From contig OZ022500.1 in assembly GCA_963989385.1 (NCBI GenBank), positions 113,873,842 to 113,937,841 of the forward strand: a stretch of DNA of 64,000 bases. The letters run 5' to 3'. Positions 28,401-40,400 of the stretch are shown here, in pieces. The notes under the pieces are model-generated. The model saw only the letters and a program-made list of their open reading frames with translations, was not told the origin of the DNA and ran no database searches. A program made the position numbers and the translations under genes. This DNA comes from Ctena decussata. Lineage: Eukaryota; Mollusca; Bivalvia; Lucinida; Lucinidae. Positions within the stretch are counted from its first letter, which is position 1, and every line of letters starts with the position of its first letter.

Positions 28401-31400
28401 AATAGCAAAAACAACAAAATAAACTTCTTCTCCAGAACCACTGGGTATATTTGTCTGAATTTTGGCATGGAACATCAGTAAAACCTTGGTATTCAAAATT
28501 GTAAAAATGAAAAAAATCTGTAGCGGAGTTTTGTCACAGTGACCTACTTTCTGTTTATGAGTGTAATTTTGCTCAAATGCCAATGTCAAAAAAGGACCTA
28601 TTTAAACAACTTCAAACAACTTCTTCTCTAAAACCACTGAACCCATGGATCTCAAATTTCACATGGAGCATGACCAGACTGCAGGGTTTCAAAATTGTAA
28701 AATTGGGTCAGGTCAAGAATCCAAGATGGCCGCCATTACTAAAAATAGCAGAAACAACAAAATCAACTTCTTCTCCAGAACCGTTTGGTATATTTGGTTG
28801 AAAGTTTGCGTGGAACATAAATGGGGCCTTGGTATTAAAAATTGTAAAAATAAAAAAAATCTATTGCGGAATTAGGTCACAGTGACCTACTTAGCGTTTA
28901 CAAGACCGATTTTGCTCAAATGTCAATATCTCAAGAAAATGCAACCAATTCTGACCAGATTTGGTCAAAAATGGTTCTTGAATGGAATTATTTCAATTTT
29001 GTGCCAGTTGACTATCCAAGATGGCCACCATGGGGGCCGTTACTAAAAATAGCACAAAGATAAAAATGACAATTACTCAAGAACCCTTGAATGGAATTGG
29101 ACCAATTTTGTGTCAGAATGTTCCTTGCATGAAGCCGTTTCGATTAATTGCAATTCGGCATTCCAAGATGGCCGCCATCTGGTGTTACTAAAAATAGCAC
29201 AAACATGAAAATGACAATTACTCAAGAACCCTTGAATGGAATTGGACCAATTTTGTGTCAGAATGTTCCTTGCATTAAGCCATTTCGAGTAATTGTAATT
29301 TGGCATTCCAAGATGGCTGCCATCTGGTGTTACTAAAAATAGCACAAACATAAAAATGACAGTTACTCTAGAACCCTTGAATGGAATTGGACCAATTATG
29401 TGTCAGAATGTTCCTTGCATGAAGTCGTTTCGATTAATTGCAATTTGGCATTCCAAGATGGCCACCATCTGCTGTTACTAAAAATAGCACAAAACATGAA
29501 AATGACAATATCTCAGTAACCGCTGAATGGATTTTGATGAAATTTGTGTCAAAATGATTCTTGCATTGAGATGTTTCAAAAAATTCTAACTGTAGACCAG
29601 TCATATTGGCCTCTGTTACTAAAAATAGAAAAATGTGAAAATTAGAAAATGTCAATGGAATTGGGCTAATTTTGTGTCAGAATGTTCCTTTCATTAAGCT
29701 TTTTCGATTTTTTCCATTTTGGCATTCCAAGATGGCCACCATCTGCCGTTACTAAAAATAGCACAAAACATGAAAATGAATATATCTCAGTAATCGCTGA
29801 ATGGATTTAGATGAAATTTGTGGCAAAATGATTCTTGCTTTGAGGTGTTTCAAAAATTAACAAATATAGATACGTCAAGTTGGCCTGTGTTACTTAAAAT
29901 AGCAAAATGTGAAAATTGGAAAATTACTATGGAAATGGACCAAATTTGTGTCAAAATGGTCCTTGCATGAAGGCTTTTCGATTTTTTGCATTTTGGCAAT
30001 CCAAGATGGCCGCCATCTGCCGTTACTAAAAATAGCACAAAACATGAAACTGGCTATATCTCAGTAGCCCCTGGATGGATTTTGATGAAATTTGTGGCAA
30101 AATGATTCTTGCATTGAGGTGTTTCAAAAGTAAATAAATAAAGACCAGGCAAGCTGGCCTCTGTTACTAAAAGTAGCAAAATGTGAAAATAAGAATATCT
30201 CAGTGGAATTGGACCAATTTTGTATCAGAATGGTCCCGTTGCATAATAGCCAGGTGAGCGATATCAGGCCCATTTGGGCCTCTTGTTCATTGTACAGGGC
30301 AATAAAGTAAAAGACCGAAGAGAAAATTATATTAAACTTACCCCTTTACATTTTCGAAGCTGAATAACTATAAATGACGCAGTAGATTCCGGATAAAAAC
30401 TCAAAATATAATGATTTCCGGCTACTGGTTATAAGCGAATTCTGTACTCTCGATTCAACACTATGAAAACCGGAGGAGATGGTACAGTGCGTTCGGATAC
30501 TGTGAATGTTTTTCATTCTCTGTTTGTCGAAGGTAGTTTTGTATTGACCTAATGCATATGGAAGACAATATGTTTGCTATACCAGAATCATATCCTTGTT
30601 TCTTTTTGCGGAGATGACAGATAATATTCAACTTGATTATTATGCAGTAGATAAAGGTTAAAATGACATAATTAATACAGGTCATAAATAAAGAAAATAA
30701 TTGGAACACACTTGCATAGAAAGTCTAATAATATGATGAATGATGGATTGCGTCTTTCATTTTAACATTAAGAGACATTGGGCAAAGAGTGCCTTTTTGT
30801 TTCATGGATATATGTTTGAGTATGCATGAGTATGCACATCTTGATTCGTGTTAAGTTTTCAAGACCAGAGGATGAAGGGTCCTTTACATGCAGGAATCTT
30901 AAGGTGGCATAAGAGAATCATAGGTGAGGGCCTGGTTTTGGGGCAAAGGCCGCATTGGGGAATGAGTGGGGCGATTTTTTTTTTATTTAACCTGATTCCG
31001 CAATTGTCAACAATTTTGCAGAAGTAATATTTTTTGGTCTGCTTTTTGGGGCTTTGAGGGTTGGGCTAGCCTGTTTATTATTTGGATGAGGTGTTTGACA
31101 GAACAAATGAAACAGTGTAGATTCGGATTAGAGAAGCAGTCTGATCTGAGTTCAGGTTGTTTGCAAACATCTGCGGTTGAGCTCCAGCAAATTGAATATT
31201 AAGAAAGTTTGATGAATATTAGTGATACTCAGAACAAGAGTCAGATTTCAGAAATTTAAGTAGACACTTCATATGTGTCCCTTGTCATATGTGTCCCATA
31301 AATTTTCATAAAAATTCACAAAATACATCCAAAGGCAAGGTTAACCAGGTAGGAGAAACTTAGCTATGTGAGCTATATATGGTCTTATAAATACAGAAGA

Positions 31401-34400
31401 AGGCACTTTTTTCAGTGTTATTACCATGTGATGGGATTTTGTTGGATTTTTTTATATTACCCAAAATACATCACCTTTGGCTTAAATGGTTTTAAAGAGG
31501 GTTTACATTGTAGTTTTCAGGAGGTTTGTCAAGAGCAGTATAATCAGGGTCTGCACAGTTTCCTTACAGATTTTAAAAAGTATTGAGGTCCCAGATAGGA
31601 TACATTTCAGGGTCCGTCCTCTCATATCTAAAATCAAAGTTGATATTATGTCACACCTTAATATTTATGCTATTATTTTTTGGATACATATATCAAATTC
31701 AAGATTAATTAATAATAAAAACTAATTAAAAGTCATTGCATAAACAGGGGCATAATTGGGCAACACAATAATGAGGCTAACAATTACACAAATGGGTTTA
31801 GTGTTCAACTATATATGGTAAACACATTTCTCTCATTTCATCTCAAGTATCAAACTTTACAAAAAAAAAAAAAAAAAAAAAAAAAATCATTAGTTTCTTA
31901 AAAAAAGTTCGTCCAAGACCTAGTGGCGGTGAACCAAAGCATCTGTTGCGTGTTTATGCCTGCACAAAGATATTGCACTGATTGTTCGCTATTGACTATA
32001 TTTCTGCCTCGGTTACTACGACGTTTAAGTTTAATATATTCTCCCAGTTGTCGCGGTCATTGACGCATAATGGCCTCTGCAGGAGACTTTGAATTGGGAC
32101 CGTCTAGTATTTCATTCCCCGATATTGCCGACAAAAGAACGTATTTGTTTGTTAATTGGAATATAGGTTGAAATCAGCTGGCGAAAAACAACATAGATAT
32201 TGATACAAATACGCAATTTTAAAGTGAGTCACCATAAACTGCAGAAAATAAAAATAAGCGATCAGCTGTCATCATAATTTATAGATTTCTGTTTCACATT
32301 TAGGCCAGTTTCTTGAATTTTAGCTTAACTATTTAGACAAAAATTTATGAGCAAACAGTGAAGACCCTGATCAGACTGCTCCATGATCCTGATCAGACTG
32401 CTGCATTGGAGCAGTCTGATCAGGGTCTGCACTGTGTACCAACCTTTCTGTAAAATTTCCCTCATATAGGACAAAATTTATGGACTTCTCAAAATTTGAA
32501 GATGGTCTGAAAGTCAAAGAAAGATATCAAAATACTTCGAGTAAATATGACAAGAGTTTAATTATAGTAACAATTATTAAAACAATAACAAATCATGAAA
32601 ATTGTCATCGCTTTATGAGTGATGGTATTTCATGTGACAGTAAAGCCATTAAAGCATCAACGGAAGTAAGCCAAGAAAAGTCCAAAACTAAGCTTCAATT
32701 TTAAAACAAGTATCAGCTTGTCACAGAAACCTGCCATGATGACTGTCTCGAGGTACTGTGTAAAATTAAAATTGTAAAGAATTCAACATTTAAACAAATC
32801 GACATCAACAAGGCTTCCCATTAGAGGCTCACCAACCCTCGGGCATTTAAAGGTGAAGCCCAGCTCTTTACTTTCACTGTCTGTATCCTTCCCTGATTTG
32901 AAACGGGTATCTGTTTGCTGCTGGGTTGGCAGAGAGAGTTTCTCAGTCACTGGCTGGCCCAACAGGGTTGTCAGATCCTCATCCTAATCTGCACCACAGT
33001 CAAGTTCCTGAAACCACTGGACATGATGATGTGCCTTGGACAAATGCTTGCAACTGTTATTACCTTATTGCAAATTTTAAGGCAAAAATGATCAGCATGA
33101 TTATGGTGGTAGGTGATTTTTCTGGCTTCTGTGCTATGTTTATACACAAAAATTCTTTCTGATGGGAAATATAGAAATACATAGATTTCTGTTTAGCATT
33201 TCTGCTTGATTCACATGAGAACTGACAGAAACTGTCATAAGATGAATCATGTATATTATTATAATTATTATTATTATTATTATCTGTCATCAACAAAAAT
33301 AAGAGAGAAAAAAAATGTGCATTTGTTTAAATAGTCAGAGTGCAGTAGAATGATTTAAGCTGTTATGATAAGCCTTATGCAGGGTCAAGTTTTTAATAAA
33401 GGGTCAAGTTTGTAGTTACGCATTTAATTGTGACATTTGAAAGCGCTTTAGTGACTTTTGTTAAGATATTTTCATGATTTTGTTGTTTGTTGGGGGTTTA
33501 AAAGTGCACACAGGTTATCAATATTAGTTTTCTATAGGGAGTTGGTATTCAAGCTTACTTATATAAATGCATATGGATCTTTCATGTGCTTATGAAAAGA
33601 GCTTCTTAAGTAAATTGAGTGCAACCTTATGTGCTTGGTTGAATTTGAATGAAATGGTTTTACTAGACCCGACATGTTCTTAGTTTACGCGCTCCCTATA
33701 ACAGTTACCATACCTTTACAGTGCAGTGACAAAAGAAAGCTGTAAGAAGATTAGAATTTGGTGATAAAAAGTTTTGTGGCTTTAGCAATTCTTGATCAGA
33801 ACTCTTGATGAGGAACGATTTTTCCAAGTCTTTGTCTCATTTAGACTGCTTTAGCAACAAAAAGTGACATAGAGTGTCTTGCTTAAGCCTTGTTTTTGTC
33901 ATCATCATGTCTCCCTCAACACCAGGTCTTTATTATTCAATACTCTGTGAACTAGTAAAATCTGCTTAAAAATTAAGCCCCATTTCTTGGAGACTATGAT
34001 CCCTTTTTATGAAATTCTATATCATGAGCTTATATCATGGAACTGCCTCAAGCTCTAACATTGTAGCACTTTTTGACCTTGACCTACTTCTTTATGGTAT
34101 GTTAAAACTAGCTAATTCTGTGTTCAGATCCATTTCTCAGTGACTAAAAGGTCTTCTGTGATGATACTTCATGCAAGGTTACATCTTGACATTGTCTCTG
34201 GATACCAACATCATTAATTTTGCTGTCTGACCTTGACCTGCTTTTCATGCTCTTTTGAACAGCTTGGCAGTCTTATAAGGGTCTTGCATGTTTACATGTG
34301 TCAATGAACTGTGGATCTTGAGGAAAGTGAAGACTACCCTAATGTGCTTAAATATTGGGACACTTAAAGACCATAAATTTTCCATTTGGGACAAATGGAA

Positions 34401-37400
34401 TATTAATGGTTTTAGGTGTCTCAATACTTAATAGTCTGAGTCTTTGCTGTAAAGCAACTTTCCCAATGGCAAAGCTCAAATAAAAGCATCCATCAACTTT
34501 TGAAGGACGTGCAAAATGCACAGAGTTGCAATTCAGTACTAGTACGAGAACTAAAATAAACTGGGGCTTATTTGTCAACATATTTTTATTTGAACACGGA
34601 AATACAAGGTAATTTGTCAAACATGTCTATAAAAATTCTGTTTAAAGGCCTTGATGAAATATGCATGCATAAGTCACCTGTGCACAGGCATGGTTGGGGT
34701 ATATACTGTATGCCTTTAGAAATCTACATTATGTTTAGCGAATGAGTAAATTTTACAGTCATGTTATGATGAGACTGCCCACCTGCGCAATTACATGCAT
34801 CAGTAAGGTAGATTTTTGTAGGATGCTTCTCTAGTTATTAGTTTTATTTGTCTGTGTGTCAGTTATTGTTAATGAGTGTTATGGAAATGATTTTAATTAA
34901 AGGTATTTGATGAAGTATTGTCAGCAGTAACCTTATTTCAGTGCTTTGATCGATTAGGCGGCTGTCACCAATCTAGAAAATATTGGCAATAAATACAATA
35001 CTGAAGTAGATCACATTAACTGCTAGCCTACAAATCTGAGGTTCAAATAGTAAAAGATAAAGGTCATTAAGCATTTTGCGATAGTTTTATTTTCATGAAA
35101 CTTCATACTCATGAGGTTTCGTGAAAATGATTTTTGCGAAACTTTGGGAAAATCAAGTCATTGCTAGCATTTTGCAGATTTACACTATAAAACTTGTGAG
35201 TTGAAAAGCAAAAGGTGCAGATTCTGTAAAAAATGTCTCAAGTTGGAGATTTAACACTTAAAGCAGAATTTGCAAACAGTGTAGATCCTGATGAGGTGGC
35301 TCATAATGAGCCACCTCATCTAGATCTACACTTTTTGCCCTCTAGTTTTTGAGTTTTCAATATGATATAGCTTGGATGAAGCATAGTTTGAAATTTTTGC
35401 AGACGTAAATTTTGTCGTCTGCTTTTTGGGGCTTGAAGGGTTAAATCTCAGTTTATGTGTATTTATGAGAAAAATATAATAAAAAATAAGATGAGGAACT
35501 TTTCAAACACAAAGTTTTTGCTGCTCACCTTCTTTTAATGCTAAGTAATGATAGTGATAGTTGCTAGTAGGTAGGCTAATAAGGAAAATTGTAGACTGGC
35601 AAGAAAAAGAATATTTCAAATTATAGGGAAAAATCTTGTATCAAAAGAAATAAAGGTGGCTCTGAAAAGATTATAGGCAAGTTTCATGTTACACAACCTC
35701 AAACAGTAATTTCTTTTCCTCCTCCAGCATATTTCAAACTATTACATAATGACCGAAAAAAATTATGAAATAAAATACCACATATGGAGGCAGGAACAGT
35801 TCTTAACAACAAGTTTTTTCTGTAGTTAAGAATTTCCTTTGTTCTCAGTATTCCCGTAGGTGTGTGGCAGTATCAAGATACTGCATTTACGCATACATAA
35901 ACATTTGGTGGGATTGAAATTAAGGACTCAGGCAGAGACCCCAGTTTGCTTGGACATAAGGCCCAAGTAGATGGCATTATTTTGATTTTGCCCAGTCACA
36001 CACTAGTTGACATCAGAGGTATACATGACTGGAGCTTCCTCATTCCTCATACATTTGATTGGATGTTTTAGGTGAATGGGGACTCTTCCACGTTTTTTTT
36101 CGCAATCTTTACAAAGAATAGCAATGTTTGTGACTTCTTGTTTGCTTCCTTGGATGATGAAGCCCTTCCAAAATGGGGTCTACTCTGAAAAGAAAGAAAT
36201 TGCTCCTAAGGGAGCAAATTCTTTTCTTTAAGAGCTGACCCATGTTGAGAATGGAGGCAAAAAATGAAATGTTAATGTTGTTCCCCTGAAAGTGTCTCAG
36301 TGTTCTCAATATGACTGAAAGGGCCGTAAAACTTTAAGTCATAAGTCATCCTCTGTGCTGTGGATATTCAGTTCACTTTTACCTTGAACAAGCAGCCTCT
36401 GGCAATAGCTGTACTGTTAGGTGATAGTTTTTGACTTGTCCAAGGAGGCATGAAAAATGCCAGTAGTTAAATAATATGAGAGCCCTAAGTGCCACCGCAC
36501 CTACACAAGCATATCAACAACTTGTGTTTTCACCTGTGACCATACAAATCTTAGGTCTTCCTCATTAATTTGTAAATAAATCTAGGTAGCTCCTTTCGCA
36601 CAAGTTCAGTGTTAAGAAGTTTGAACTTCGGCATGTACTGTTTAACTACACACCTATCTGGCTTATTTATGGAAAGGACATAATAAGTAATACTTGAAAT
36701 GAACATTATTAGAATGTCTCATACATATTTAGAATGTCTGTTAACTCTTTAAGCCCCAGTGACACAATTAGCAAAATTTGCAAACAGCGTAGATCCTGAC
36801 AAGGCGGCTCATAATGAGCCGCCTCATCTAGATCTACACTATTTGCCCTATAGTCTTTGAATTCTCAATATAAAAAGTCTTGGACAAGGCATTTTTTAAA
36901 TTTTGCAGACGTAAATTATGTCGTCTGCTTTTTGGTAGTGAAAGAGTTAAGGAAAAGGAAGTGGGAGGGCAATTTTTTAAGCGGGGAATAAGGCCGGTTT
37001 AAGCAAACAAACACTTGAAAAAATGTAGGTGGTTTTGTAGTATTTTATCAGTCGTAGTAAGAGTAAAGTCTGCCCTAGATAAGTGGTAGTACCATTAATG
37101 ACCCAAAATATCGTGACACCGCAGCCGGCTGCAGTAATTTTAATGGGCCTAAAGTCCAAACAATTTTAATGAACCTGAAATTGGAACGAGTTGACTGTTC
37201 TGTCAGTAGATATGTCAAAAATTGCAGGCGGGATGACAAACAGTTTAGATCCTGACCAGACTGCTCCTTGGGAGGTCTATACTGTTTGCCCTGGAATTTA
37301 GGGTCATTTTGGTAAGTTTAAAGAGGACACTTCATTCATACGAGCTTGGAACAGGGAGTGACCTACAAACGGGCAAAGCTCTTGATAGGCCAAAATTTAA

Positions 37401-40400
37401 AGGACCAAGATTAACTTTGGTTTGTTAAAATAGCATAAAACATATGTCGTAGAATCTCATAAGAGTTGTCTCAGTTTGGAAGTGCCGAAGGTCTTCCATA
37501 GTATATACATTTATATGGCAAAATTAGAAAATTATAAAACAATTTCCTAATCTTTTTCTCCAAATATTATAACATGCATGAACCTGGCTTAAGGTGAACA
37601 ATGTTTTGTGTTGACAAGAGGGATAGGTGGACACAGTGAGGCACTGTCAAAGTCTTGCTCATTCAGGGAGTGTTTAATGTGATGTGAAAATCAGTACAAG
37701 CATTGTGGTATTTTCGGACGTAACTAACAACTGACCTATCCTAGTGTCCGCCAACTGAGATGGATGACTTCGCAGCGTTTTTGGCCTTATCAACAGTATT
37801 TGTCATATTGAGCCCATGGAACAGTTTTGATGAAATACTGTGTGCAGTGGAACCCCATTTTTGATAGAAGGGAATTCCGTCCCCAGTGGGACTTGAACCT
37901 GTAATGCTAGCTTAGCAAGTTAGCACGTAACCCACAGAGCTACTGGTGTTCCTGTCAATGCTGTTGCGGCTACCATAGAAGATGGCAAAGTTTTGACAAC
38001 TTAATTGTTAGTTTTGGATGGCACTACCCTTGTGTGTTGTATATTGGCCTGTGTGAGGCTGAGAAACAGAAGATTTGTTTCCAATTGTGGCATCTTATTG
38101 GAGCTGCCATGGTGTGGTAGTTTTGAATTAAGATTCCTGTTTCCTATAAACCAATATTGTAAGTCAAAGATTTTATCAAACTGATACAGCTGAAGCTGTC
38201 ATGAGTCTTCAGCAGTTGTCTAATCTTCCATAAAAATGACTTATTCCGACAGTGTAGATCCAGATAAAATGCTGCAGAATGCAACAGCTGATCAGGATCT
38301 ACAATTTGCATAAAATTTACTGTAATGTCTATGAAATAAGAGACACCCCTAGAGTGAATTAAAATCTGAAAAAGTTCCTTCAAGAGCAGAGAATACATAC
38401 AGAAGTAGGAATATGGGCCAGACTACGTAGTTTCGGCTAATAAAGCCTCGTCAGTGACCCTGACAATATCTGGTGATGAAACCAGAAAGAAGCATACTGT
38501 AATTTCTTAATTTTAATTGGGCAGTCGATTCAAAGACTGATTAATTTCAAAAGGATCCAAATAATATAACACACGACGATTTAGAATAATAGTGTAAATC
38601 GATCTCAAATTTTAGATTTTTCAGAATATATCCTCTGATCCCAAAGGATGTAAATAAAATATAATCTGCACTATGGATGATGTACGGGGAGACTGGACTC
38701 GTCCACTGGGTACAGATTTGTCAGAATTTTGGTAGTTGTTTTTTTTCTTTAAATAAAACTATGTTACATGTATCTCATGAAAATATTGTCTCTCTTTTCA
38801 GCTATCTTCACTGTAATGTGCTACAATGTTCTGTGCGACAAATACTGCACACGCCAACAGTACGGCTACTGTCCATCATGGGGCCTCAACTGGGAATACA
38901 GGAAGAAGGGTATTATGGATGAGATACGGAACTGCTCAGCAGACGTTATCTGTCTCCAGGTCAGTAATCCGCATACAAGCAGAAAAGCGAGGAAAATATG
39001 TCAGTTAGCATGTGAAAACAGCAAAGACTCAGATCAGACTGTGCGGACATGTCCGCACAGTGATCAGAGTCTTTGCTGTTTGCAGTATAGATTCTTCGGT
39101 CGATACAAACACAGAAAGACGCTTATTCAACTATTTATATGCTTCTGGGTTTTCAGTCAATGCTCACAGTTGCACTGGGCGGAGATGCACCTTTTCTAGT
39201 GGTGTACCTCTTACGTCATAAGCTTTTGTGTCTCAACCGTCTTACGCTCTGATTTATATATTTTTAATGCTTTTGCCCAAATAAATTGCTGTAAGAGGAA
39301 AATTGCATATTTTTTGGAGAAATTTGCATATTTTTCTGACCCATCAAGCCATGGCTCAGCAACCAGAGACTGTCAATCTCATATGTTATGGCATATTACC
39401 AGCGTCAAGATATGGTTTTAAAGATTGCTGTTACAGCTTGTCAACGTGACCTTACCATCACGTGAGAAGGTTTGTCAAGAAAATATGGGCTATATAAGCA
39501 GTGTTCCAGATAAGCAGGGGTAACAGGGATATAGAGATCATTTTCCATATTTCTTCATAAAACATTTATCAAGGCTCCTCTAAACTGTTGCATGGAGACT
39601 GTGAGATGGTTCTAATGAGGGGTCGCAACATATTGTTTGTCAGATTTGTTTTGGTTGAATTATCATCGGGATTCTAACTTATCTGGAGCTCTGGCTAAGG
39701 ACTGCAATCGTATAAATTTTCGAAGTGAATTGATTTTCGTGATTTTCATGCTGAGCAATGTGAGAATTGAAATCCCCATGAATACACCATTTTTACAAAA
39801 TGATTACCATTGGTAATGGACAAGCGTGTAGCAAAATAAAAAAAAATTAGGAAACACCAGTGGCATATTGGACATCCGTGGTCACTGTCCGATTTACTAT
39901 AATTTACTAAGAACTACACCTTTTAGTACAAGCTATAAAAGTTACAATTATTTTAACTGTCACCGTTTATGAAAGCATACAGGTCATTGATCTGATGAGA
40001 CATGTTTTATAAGGTTTAATTTATTGCTTGTCCCCTTGGAGTCATTGTTCTAGGAGCCAGTAACTCTACTAATGATTACATGTTTGGGTTTCTTTGGAAA
40101 AAAATTGTCATGTCGGTGTCTTCTAGATGTGTGTCATTGTCATTATAATGTGTCAAAGTAGGTCAGTGAAACAGATTTTGTGGAAATTATGCTTTAAACA
40201 GAAGCAGCTTTAAAATATACATGTACAATACAGTCTAGATATTCAGGCAGCATTCTGTGAGCAGACATTGTGGACCCAGGTCAGACTGCTCCTAAGGAGC
40301 AGTCTGATCAGAGTCTGCACTGTTTGGTACCATTTCCAAAACACCTCCCATAGTAGTATGAATGGGCTTGTCTAAATTTAGATATGGAAACATCAGTTAC

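Larger units (their letters stand above)
24471..38801 (+). other. Intron 2 (14,331 bp)
   Basis: It holds the 90-bp repeat block, the large nested element 27706-30504, SINE and MITE copies and the candidate cryptic exon. A decayed GACCTTGACC repeat fragment lies at about 34066-34260. Nothing recognisable is seen at about 24600-25880, 30510-31100, 31170-31860, 33010-34330, 34440-35250, 35450-36090 and 38310-38800. Confidence 0.7.

Noticed and set aside
28365..30038. Several open frames of 60-92 residues on both strands
   Set aside because: They lie in the 145-bp tandem interior of the AGCTCACCTG element and repeat each other; no transposase, helicase or RT motif.
31861..31886. Poly(A) run as the tail of a processed pseudogene next to the GC-richer island
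   Set aside because: The A-run precedes the island on the + strand, and no gene-derived sequence or target duplication was found that would place a retrocopy there; a minus-strand copy would need T-rich orientation.
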